A stretch of DNA of 64,000 bases, taken from the NCBI GenBank assembly GCA_012861695.1, contig JAAOOA010000127.1, forward strand, positions 19,056,255 to 19,120,254, given 5' to 3'. This DNA is from Trematomus loennbergii (taxonomy: Eukaryota > Chordata > Actinopteri > Perciformes > Nototheniidae). Of this stretch, positions 1 through 12,300 are shown piece by piece. Made by a program: the position numbers and the translations under genes. The notes beneath the pieces were generated by a model. That model was not told the origin of the DNA. It worked only from the letters and a program-made list of their open reading frames with translations, and did no database searches. How positions within the stretch are numbered: the stretch's first letter is position 1; the number at the start of each line of letters is the position of its first letter.

Positions 1-331
1 GCAAGGATAATTAGAAAGTTGAACCCCATTGTTGTTAATTAGCATGAATCCAATCATTTAATTACCTTGATTCAGTTGAGGATTCTCTCTCAGGCAGAAA
101 TCCAGACAGACAGATTCTGGAGGCACCACTGGAAGTAGCTCAGGGGCTGGACATGTTGCAACAGGACGCCCAGCACATGACACACACTGCCCCTAGACGT
201 ATCTATACCACCCCAAGTGTAGACTCACACACATCTGGGCAGCTTTACATAGCTCCAGCTTTTTAATAAGGCCAGGTAGAGCTGATATGAATCCCTCTGA
301 AAGTCTTACTTTTGTGACCTCATGCTGACAG

Positions 332-3300
332 GATACCCTCAGCGCCAGCGAAGACATTTGAGGAGATTGGACATCCTGCAGAACGTCCAAATAGGCCGAC
401 TGTGTGATATTAGAGGTAGGTGTTCACCTTCTCATCAACATATACACACATTAACATCTGTATGCTTTTAATGCCAACATAATTTTTCCTCTTTGTCTTT
501 GGATATTCTAAGATGAAAATGTGGAGGTGATCTACGTCTGTCCGAGACATTTGGGGGAGGATATTCTGGACTATTACGCCAGCCTCCTGAAATGTGATGA
601 AGCAACAAACGAGGAAGATACCGGCAGCGCGCAGGCCTCATCCCTCTCCATCAGGCGCTTCATCATCCTCACACCTGAGGCTATGGATTATTTCCCGGTA
701 AGATCAATTAGATCCACATTTTGTCCACAAAGATAAACATAGAAGATAAAAAACCTCACAGCCTTGCATTTTGTTTTTCAGCAGGATCTCAAAATGAACT
801 GTAGAAAATGGATAATATTGTACTGTGGATGCTACAAGATTCTGTAGTTTGTGAATTCACCTCTAGAGGGTACTAGAGGAGATTGTTTGGCACTGTGTGT
901 TTAATATTCTTTTTAAGTCCCTTTTACATATTTTAAAATTAAACATTTGTGTTATATTGAAGTAAACACACAAGGTTATACTTTATTCAAATGAATATAA
1001 TGGTTTCCAGCTGGTTAATACTTAAATGTTATATTAACTGTTTATTCTGACTGCTTTAATCTTGAAAAATCTGAATTTGATTACCTCAATACAATAAAAT
1101 GAAGGTGTTGTTATATTGTTTTTTTACATGCAAGCACTCTATCCATCTTTTGATATCCTTTTGCACAGATTGAATGTGCGACACAACACGGTCCTCTTCA
1201 TTCCTTTCTATTGATTTTCCTGCTGTTTTGTTGTTAGACTGTGCCAGACGTGTTGCTGAGATGAATCACTGCTACCCATGGCTGGCAGCGCATTCTGCCA
1301 GTGACAGAAGGGATAATTCCATGTGGATCAAATAAATACAGATGTGAAGTAATTAGTTATATTCCCAAGGAGCTCATTGCTAGCACACATTAAAGACGTG
1401 AAGGATAGGGGAGGCCTCCCACAGGGAGCTTTTATCAATTCAACCTGCTGGAATACAGGAGAGGTTAAAACCCTGCTGGCTATCACAATAATAGATCTGT
1501 TGTGTGTACACAGTGATAAATCAGGTCAAGAAACAACCCTTAAAAGACACTTTTTTACGCTCTTCTCTCCTAGACCCACAACATGTGCCTGTCCACGCTG
1601 CTAAAGTACAGTCCGCGCACTCTGAAGCGCATCAGGAACCTGATCCAGGGGAAGCAGGCCTACATTGTGGGTGGGGTGGCCCATGTTGATGACCTGGCCG
1701 TGGCTGATGAGCTAGGAGTCCCCATCCTGGCTCCAGAACCAGCTGTTTCAGAACTCTACAGCACCAAGTCTGGAGGGAGGAGGATCTTCGCTGGGGCAGA
1801 GGTTGATGTACCCCCAGGTCAAGGGGACATCTACTCGCTGAACCAGGTCCGAGATCAAAAACACAAAGCATACAAAGACTCCATACAGCCTGAGTTTCTT
1901 TATTAGTGCCTGGTAACACCAAACACATTTATCTGTATTAAATATACGCTAGAAAAACGGAAACATTGACTTTAATTAAATGTATTATGTCAACAGATTT
2001 CACATTAGGTTAGTTGAAAGTAATAATATCAAGTTTAAAATAAATATATAAGGTTCAACTTAATATTATTGCTTTCAACTAACCTAATACCGTTATGTGA
2101 AATGTGTTGACATAATACCCCCTAATTAAAGTCGACGTTTCAGTATTTTCAGTGTACATATTATTTAATTTCTTGTTCACTTGTCTCTCCTTTGTTACAG
2201 CTTCATGAAACGCTGGCTCGGCTCATGACTGAAAACATGGACGTGCAGCGCTGGCTCTTCAAGATGGACTCTGAGCATGGCGGCCGTGGCACAGCTTCCT
2301 GTGACGTCTGCCATCTCAGCTGCTATAAGGGAGTCCTGCAGGAGAGCCATCGCTATGGTCCTGAGTCGGGGAGAACAGAATGGATTCAGGTAAAGACTCT
2401 GAGGATTTAGTTATTGTCCCCCTGTCATAAACTATAGAACCATATCTCCGAGGACACTTTTACACACTTACTTGTATGCAGTGTTTTATTATTTAGCTAA
2501 AATGTTGTTTCATTTTTTCATTTATTTCCCTTATTACTCCCTAAATTGAAGTTTTCTTTACTATTATGTCCTGTTTTAATAGCACCCCCAAAAGCACTGG
2601 TTTTACAAAAAGTGCAATAAAAATAAAGTGTATTGCTATTATTATTACTCTCATACCAGAGAGGGATTGGCCATTTAGAGCTAACATGGTAACAACTAGA
2701 CACTTAACAGATAACATTAGAGTAACAGTTAGATATTAAAATGGAGATTGTGCTCCTTATTGAGATGAGACAGCTAAAACAAAAGGGGTTGGTTTCATTT
2801 CTGGTTTTGAATGAACAAAAGCTTAGGTCACAGCGGGGTCACAGAGATGCCATCATTTAGGAGTCTTAACGTCACCGTCACAATGCTGGTCCCTGTAGTA
2901 CAGTATTTTGAGCATCGTCCCCAGAGCCACAGAACATGAAATCAATAGATAAAATATCTGTTTATACACACAGCTGTTATCCATTCTCTCGTGTCGATGT
3001 GTGTTTGGGAGAACAGGAGCCTGTCCAATGGCAGTAAAGCCCTAACTCACCTGCCAGTGACAATATAATCACAGTACATACATTCTGGCCAACAGAGCAT
3101 CTCTCTCTGTACATTTGTTTATATTTATAAACTATTTTGTGGATTAATTTCACACAGATTCAGGCCGATTTGATTTCTGAGTATAAGTATATTGAAGTAT
3201 AAATGGCACAAAACACTAAAATCCATATTTGCAGCTGATGTTTTTTTACCCGCTGCTCTACATCATTGAGATGTTTGTCTCTGACACTTAATGGATGAGT

Positions 3301-6300
3301 CGGATCCATTTGTAAGGACAACATTTTAGTACAAATACAATGTGCAGTGTTAAGTGAAGTAAGTACAATATTGTAATTATTTCATACAATATCAACATTT
3401 GCTTTTACCTCCAAAAAATAAATTCAGATTGAACTCATGAAAAATAAAAAACAATAATTGGTGAGCCATTCATTTAGTACAGATGCAATCTGTACACTGC
3501 TTCTGAGCCCCTGGCTCTTATTTCTCATATGCTTACAAAGTAGCCTTTGATTTTCTGTCATGTGTTAATTACCGTATTTTGCCATTTAACTGGGAGCTTT
3601 GTGTAAACTAATTACAGGCTAATGATTGTGGGCTTGAAGCACAACGATTTTACTTTTTATTCCATCCGAAAGAACAGCAGTCATCTCAAGCGTCTTATGG
3701 CTCACTCTGTTTTGTTCCTATTAGCTCCTTCTTTGATTCATAGTGTATGTGCGGAGCGGGGCTGTAATTGTTGTTGCATTGGTGCTGTTAATTATGGCAG
3801 AGAGTGGCTGAGCTACAGCCAAGGTCCATAATGGTGGCTGAGGCAGCTCAGGAAAGTAAATGGGGTTTGTTTCACCAGCTGGGGTCCCATGGAGAGGGAA
3901 GAGTGCTGAAGCCCCCAGTGTAGGCCCACTGCCTCGGGGCTTCAGGGCCATATGGACACAACACTTTAACTGGCCTTTATTTTACACCTTGCTCTTTTAA
4001 TCAAAGCAAAGCCCACATCCTGTGCTCCTCATTGCATGATTTTTTTTCATGACATTGTTTTCCCATAAAATGTGTTTGCCCCTTAAATGTAGAACATCGT
4101 CCTTCTGCTGTTCTAAGTGTGTATATTGAAGGAAGCAATTTGGCTCTATATGCTGAAAGATTACAGACAACGTTGTTGATTAGATAGATACATATGAATA
4201 TTTGATATCTTCATCGCTATCCTCTCCTCACAGCAGAAGCTGTAGATGGACATATATTTTGAAATATAACACTCATTAACGTAGCACTTTACAGAAAAGA
4301 AGTAGACCTAATTGCAACAGCAATGAAAGCTATTGAATAAGATAGATACTGAATATTTGCAAGCATTTAGGCAATAGATGTCTGAAGCTATGTTTATGTA
4401 ATTGTGTACATTTAATGAATTATTTATCAACAGTAATGGTCAAATGAAACATTTTAAAAATGCATTCATAATTACCAAAAATGAGACCAAGATCATTGTT
4501 TACCAAAAACATAAAATAATAAGTGATGCTCGGAGTGTATGTACTATTCAGTTTAATATCTAATACCCTTTATATTCACTATAAAATAGAGAGGAGATCC
4601 AAATTATACTTGGCCTTAGTCTACACGGACTGCGTGCATATTTTTGTAATTATTGCTTGTTCTGAAGGGCTCAGCAGGAAGAAGAATACCATGTGGTCCT
4701 TCAGAATAATACCAACAATCCCTTCTGGCGATGTAAAAGAAAGCCTTAAAGGCAACAACAGGAAGGAGGAGGGTTTGCATCCACACTGAGCTTTAGGGAG
4801 TGTTTGTTCCTCTGAATATTGTGAGGCCCACAGCCTCCAGCACAATGTTCCAGCCTGCAGAAAGCCCCAGGCCTCGTTCAGCATTTACACAGAGAGAGGT
4901 TAAAGACATGTAGATCTGCACCCATGCAACGCCTGAAGGGGCCCACACACACACACTAAAGCGCTCACACAGCTTGCATGAGGATCATTAGGCACAAGAG
5001 GGTAAAAATTACACCTAATAGCGTCAACAGATGGAGTATTTCTTTTTGTCACGCTGTGTACAAACAGATCTTGAGCAACACCTTATTTAGGTTAAGTTTG
5101 TCAACGAAATGGGTCATTTGATAATCACTACCATTGTAGATGTACCGGGACATTTTGTACAGATGTTTACTGTCTAAATAGTGTTCAGTCTGCGATTGCA
5201 TGGAGGAGTTTAAATATATAATCATCTGCCTTAACATCATTAACCTGAATTAACCTTAATAAGTTTGCTTAAACATTTCCTGTGGCTCATGTTTGCTTTG
5301 AATTTAGTTTCATGTCACTGGAGGTAATAAGTGCTTTTGGTGCAAAGCAGAGGGAATGTAGCTGCCATTGTACTAAGATGTTAAACTCAACCAGGGATGA
5401 GGGGAATGTGGTAACAAGAAAAACACTATATATGTCATTTACTATTGCACATCAAATGAGTCATAGCCTTTATATTGAAGTCAAAACTTTGGTGGGACAG
5501 TGCTACAGAGAATTAATATTCATAAAGAATGTATGACTTTTTATTCCAGAGACTTAGTGTCGCTTTTCAGTAGTTTAAACATGTAATAGAGAGAGGAAGA
5601 GGCAGCGCCACATCTATTTGATTTATGACCAGATTGCTTGTCTTTATGTGGACACCAAGCAAAGCCTGAATCCTATCACAGGGTACTGTACGCAGTTTAA
5701 GTCCAAATAATTTATTGCAAAATACCTCTCTGTCTTTTCCCTCTGTCCTGCTGTTTCTGTGAACTGCATAGGCAAAGTCCTGGGGTGAGCTTGCTCTTCC
5801 GTTGAAAATGACAACCGTTCCCTTACACTTTTTGCCGCACCATTGTGTGCTTTATGGTTTGTATAGGGGGGAATCACTGTGTAGCATTTGACCTCGCCTC
5901 TTACAGTACTTGAATATGATGATGGCTGTTACATGACTGGAATATCAACAGCATAATCTCCAGCCCTGTCTCCAGTGAAGCCCGACAGCATACACTCAAA
6001 ACAAAGTAACGCTCCAGATAGAACGATGAAAGAACAAAGACATTATATCCATTCAGAATTTAGTCATCTCTCAGACCGGCTTCACATATTTTATTGTGTA
6101 TGACTAAATTATGTACACAGACATTGTTACATACAGAAACCTGTATTTAAAATAACACTCTGGGCACTTCATACACACCTTCATTGTAGATTTATAACAC
6201 AATAAACTGATGATATAAAATGATAGCTTAAGGTTAAGTGGTGTCGTTGTGTAACTCTATTACAGCCGTGTCAGAGGTAACCGTGTACTTGAGTCGCACA

Positions 6301-9300
6301 ACTGTTTTAGAGGACATCCAAAACAAAAGTAAGAAATTAACAGCATAATTAAGTGGCGAAACCATTATGGCATTTCCTAGTTACAGAAACAAGAGTAATA
6401 TCGATCCCAGTGAAGCCCTGATTGATCCCCAGATAGATGAGGTTAGCTTAGGCATTCATCAGCTGCCCAGTGGAGGGAGTTGTTATTGAGGGCAGGTGCT
6501 GTCTCTGTGGCTGTGAGTTAAAGCCATTAGACTCCCGAGGCCTTCTGATAATAGGCTGTCACTCACAGGTAGACCTTCCCGGGGTATCCATCAGACACTC
6601 TCACAGACATTGAAGCAGCCACCAAAGGTCTCGGGGATAACAAGCAGTCACTGGAGTCATCCGGATAACACAAGGGTATTCCCAATAATGTGCTCGACAC
6701 CTAGAGAGTTTGATAATGAGACAAATAAAGTATCCAGGACTTGTTATTGACTTGTGTTTTGAATAACAAACATGCATAATGTCCTCTGATCTGTCCCCAA
6801 AGCATTTTCCCTAATGTATGCACCCTAACTTTCTTCCTGCAGGAGTCTGTGCTGCCTCGATATTTAGAGGAAATCCCAGAGTGGCTTTCCCGTTACGCCC
6901 AGCCTGTTAAAACCTCCTGCTATTCCACCTGGGCCTGCTTCCTGGAGACCTTCCTCAGGCAAGGTCAGATACCTATTGTAAGGCACTGAATGCTTTTTAC
7001 CTCCAAATACAACTATTTTGAATAGGTTAATAGTAATTTCCTATGTCCTTCCTAGTTCCCAGATGTTACCTATGTGACCTGACAAGCTTAATAATGTTCA
7101 TGCTGCTGCTGTTGGTTGTTAAACAGCTGCTGCATGATTGGTAACGTTTTATTTTTCTCTGTTGTCGCTGTGTGTCCAGGCGGTGTGGTGGAGGCCTACC
7201 CCCCCTCAGACTGTGTACCTGTCTGACGGTAGATCTGCTGCTGAAGCCCGGGGGGGGGTGACCATGCTGTCCTGCGGAGACCAGCTTCACGGCTCCTGTC
7301 AGCTGGAAGCTATAGGCTCCACTGTCCCTCAGACTTCTGTACAGCCGCAGACCTTGCAATCCATCTGCATGCGTGTGGGCCAGGCCTGTCTGCAGCACCT
7401 TATCGTAGGGTATGTCTCCGTGGACCTAGCTACCTTTCTGAACCCCAACACCGTGGAGCAAAAGGTGAGACGCAGGCTCATGCTACCACGGTAAATATGG
7501 TCTGGGCTGTTGCAGCATATGGTGTCAAAGCTTTCCATTTCAACATATTGGTGAGACAGATACATGTTTAGGCTGGATTGGGGATCCATTTGAGCAGATA
7601 GGTGTCTCCCCTACTGCTCCCATGGGATTCTGAAAACAGGAAAGGCAAACAGTGGGCGCAGGGACCAAATGTGTCACAGGGCCATCTAATAAACTGTCAG
7701 GTCTTATCGTGTCGATACACTGATTCTACCATTTAAGACTTGCCCTTTAACCTCACAGTGTGGAGAAATTCAGAGGCACCTATCTTTCAGACAATAGGTC
7801 ATTCTAAAGTGATTTGGCAGCTTCACAGGGATGCCCTGTCAGTGTTTAACCCCTCGCTGCTTACCTGCCGCGCTCTGCTGAAATGTGTCTTGTTATTATA
7901 GCGAGGCACCAGCGAAGCCTCATCTCATTTGTCAGGATTAAGTTTTGTTGAAACCTTCTTGATTTATGGTATTGGAAATGGGCTGGTTTATGATGGTTTA
8001 ACCTCTGCTCCTAACATGTGGCTACATTGACTGCTTATTGATCCAGAGCTGTGAAATGAAATGCTTTGTTTATAATATGGTTTATAAAATACTAAACCAG
8101 AAAAACGGTGGAGAAGGCACTAGAGCTACTTAACAGTTTTTTCAAAAGGGTATAAAAATAGACACTGAATGTGTTTTATATATATTTCTTCTTTGATACA
8201 AATACACTCCTCTTTGAAGGACGTTTCAACACATTTTTCTTCACTGTTAGCATTCATAATGTCTTCCCATATATAAAAAATATATTGAAGATGATGCTAT
8301 TTAGGGCATGCTTGCCACTAGAGGGTAGTCTCTTATGGATCCGATGTTAAACCAAACAGTGTGAGCAAAAGCGTGTTCAGACAATGCTATTTTAATCTTA
8401 AAACTTTAAAATTATACATTTTATTGCATCAATATTATTTGTTCTTTACGTTTTTGGAACAGAAACATTTTTTGTGTTTTTATGGATTGTGGATTTTATC
8501 ACACTGTAAGTATTTTAAGGTAAGAATAAACATATCTCACCCTATTATAGGGTGCTGGGGGGGGGGGGCGAGGGGATTAATATATACAACCATATTTTTC
8601 AAAAGGTCATTATGTCACTAAATTGCAATTTTTGTTTCACTCAAATAAGGAAATGTGCAATTCTCAAATGTGTATTAGGATCCGAAGCTGATTTTCTTTT
8701 GATTGTGATAATGACAGCATTAAAATTCATTTTCAGTTTCAACGTTGACCCAAAATTGAATGGGATTCTCTGACAGCATAATTAAGAACAGACTATAAAC
8801 AGCATGTGCTTCAATAGAGCAGGAACATTGAAGACCAATTCTTAACCATCTCCCCACACACAGACAGAGCAGAGCCACATGGGCAAACCTGTCTGGATTT
8901 AAACATCAATTTAGATTCAAACCTGTTGCTAAAAGCTGCCTACTTTATTTGATGGGAAGAAGTGGGTCACATATGTTTGCCCTTGCAGTCTCTCCTCACA
9001 TTGTGGAGCGGCGGGGCCCCAGCTGCAGCATCAGGGTTTTTAATGAAAATGCAAGGCAATAGAAAACAGGTACAATCCAGGCTTACATTTCCCACGGCTT
9101 TGTTAAGAGCGACAATGAGACATCGGAGTATGATTTTTAGTGAGTTGAGTGAATGGTGCGGTGGAGTGTGTCCGTCACTCAGGCCCAGGTATCAACCTGA
9201 TGCTTAGAGACCAGCACTGTCCACTGCTGCTGACAGTAAAGAGGGCTGAGTGCAAAACGTACAGCTTACCTTTGCTAAACATGAATGTTCACAGTTTGCA

Positions 9301-12300
9301 GTTGTTTTATTGTGTGTTGTTTATAACACCTTCTGCATATACTGTATAATCTCTTCATTGTTTTTGCCTTGAATGCATTTTTAGAATAGTCAAAGGCTCA
9401 AATCACAACAAATCTGTGCCTTACAAATCATAAGCAATGGCTATGTAACTCAACAACATTATAGTTCACATTACATAAATTATTCTAACATAATAGAAAA
9501 CATTTTGTCATTAATATTTGATCACATCATTTGGGCTATACCTTAATATGATTTATTGGTATAAGTAGTATTTTTATGTATGACACACTTTTGAAAATGA
9601 ACACATTTATTATAGGTTTGAAACTATTTATTTATTCTAAAGGTCTCATTTATTGATTGATCATTTCCTTATTTTTCAAACAAAAATGCAAAAATTCTGA
9701 TTCTAGCTTCTGGAATGTAAAGATTTTCTTTGTCTATTGGAATTTAAAACTGCAGATCTTTAGGTTTTTAAAGGTCACCTCAGAAATGGGCTCAGAATGT
9801 TTAACTATTTTCTCACTTCATTGAAAAAACGGTCAGATTATTAGATACAAAAATGTGTCAATTTCAGCCATATGCTATGACCTTTGTTTCACAATGTATT
9901 TGAATAGAAAAAAAAAGAAATCCGGCTTATAAGAGAATTACTGTATATGGTCTGATATCCATGTGTTAGTGGAGATATAGTGCTCAGGTTACAGAGACTG
10001 CGCGGTTCAGACAGGCAGCGATTTGCATTCAGTGGCAGGAGCGTTTACTTTGACAAATAGGAACAGCAAAAGGAGGCAGTCGACTGCCACTTAGTTATTA
10101 ACAACTCCTTCACCAGTGATTTATTTGCCACTTTTGAAGAGAGGACATAGCTATTAGGTTATTATTGGGAAAATTAGCCCTGTTTAAGCGGAAGGCTACG
10201 ACCATACCTGACCCCTTAATATACTTATAATGATGCCATTTACTATACATATCTGAACTTAGCTTAGCTCATCAGACCTGTGCCAAACTAACTAGCCCAA
10301 GGCAAGCTGAACACAAAACGCAGCAAAGGATCTACTTTGTGCACGTGTCATTCCACAACTGAATTACCCAAATCTGTCGAGCACACACCATTAACCGTGT
10401 TTTCCTTTCCCCTGCCTCTCAACACGTAAGGATTAAAAGGTACTGACCCCTCTCTTTATAAGGATTTGTGGGTGAAATACTTTGATGTTCCATTTTTGTG
10501 ATTAAATTGAAATGTACGTTTATAGTGTGTGTTTTTCTCTGCTGTGACACATAGTTCACAATGTCTTGTGTGCAGGTGTGGGCTATTGATCTGGACCTCA
10601 CATACAGTGACAATCTGGCCATGACCCAGATGCTTCTGATGATGACTGGAGGAACGCTGAATTTCCACACAGGCTGCTTAGAAGTGCCAATGCCATACAG
10701 AGAGAAAGGCTGCGAACACCAGACTGCAGCCAAAGTACCATTTTATATTTGCTTACCGTACAGTTAATCATATTTGAAATATTTCATTTTTTCTTAAACA
10801 AAAGGTCGATTTAAAATGCTATATTTGAAGTTGTATTTTCCTACAGTGGCTCATTTTGTTGTTAATTTTAGTCCTCTAGAAGAAACCAGCTCTAAGCAAG
10901 CAGAGACTTTAGAGGATATTATTATATGACTACAGTAATCACAAAGATAGATCAATGTTTTGCTCCTCATTTTGTTAAATACAACTAAATACTGTAATTA
11001 CGCACTGAGCTCAATTGTGTTTAGGTGCTGAATTCATTATCATTTTGATAGATGAGCCTAAATAATCAACACATTAATAATTCATACCATTTTCATTATG
11101 CATGTGTATGCATGCTTGAACACCTCATCAACCTGGTGCCAGGCCTTAAACAATAGAGTTCTTTTATTAGCAGTATGCCTCAGTTTACGCTTGTTAATCT
11201 GCGACTTGTATTATTTTATCAAGCGTTCATTTAGTGGGTGGCCTGGTGCTTCGGTGCAGCAGTTGAGCCACAGCAGTGGTTAATGGCTTTAGCAGTGGCC
11301 ATCATTAGCGCCCTGCATATTACAAACACAATTAAATCCCTGTTGGGCACTTTTATTGTTTGTGTGAGGGTCCTATGTTTGACAACCGCTAACACACACC
11401 CAGCACGGCGAGTTATGGGCGATCTCCTCGGCTCACAGGGGCTTAGGCCTGCTCTTTTGTCTCCCAGAGGTGCCTGAGAACCAGGACCATTTTTATCCTC
11501 TTGAGCCCTGCCACTTTTAAGTAATCAACCTCTCTAGTGTTACTTATGACACTCGCATGCTCAGAACCGCTCTGTTATCGTGATATGTATCGTGTGCGGC
11601 GAGTCGTCCTTTTGTGCATTGGCCAGTGCTTTTGTCTCAAACAGAATGCAAACATTTGCACTCCTCAAACTGTGGTTTCTTTGATTGGCATCGTACAATT
11701 AAGCTCATCTTGTACTTGGCATGTCTTCTAAACATTAATTGTTGCTCCCCGCAGTTAATTAAGAAAGGCCCAACAGTTTACCACATGTGCCCCACACTCA
11801 TCATGTTTACTAATCACACACACTCCCCAAACTCAACAGTGACCCTAAGGACATGTGTATGGGGTTCAGCCATCGCTACTTCGCTTACATACACCACCTA
11901 TTATACTTTAAATCCAAATGTAATAGGACATAAAGGTATTGTCTCATTTTAGATTTATACAGAGCCGTATGCTAACCATCATATTCTATATAATTTCTTG
12001 TTTCTTATTTTTCTTTTGTTACAGCCTCCTGTGGTTCCTCGTTATGCAGTTATTGGGAGCCACTTGTTTCACTCAAACCTTTCCATGTTATACCATAATG
12101 TGTTCCTTATGGTGTGCAAGGCTCATGGTATAGGATTTAACATGAAGGTAAAATCCCCAAATGTATCTGCTTGCCTTTATATTATCTTAATTTTTGTTTT
12201 CATTTTGCAGCTTAGCGTAAAATGGATTTAAAGGTGGGGTAGGTAATTTTGGAGAAACCAGCACGAGTGCGCTAGAATTTGAAAATACACAGCCGGAAAA

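Noticed and set aside
7138..7494. 118-codon open frame across iqch exon 7180-7464 as a separate gene
   Set aside because: Only its 3' part matches IQCH. Its 5' part is intron and out-of-frame exon sequence.
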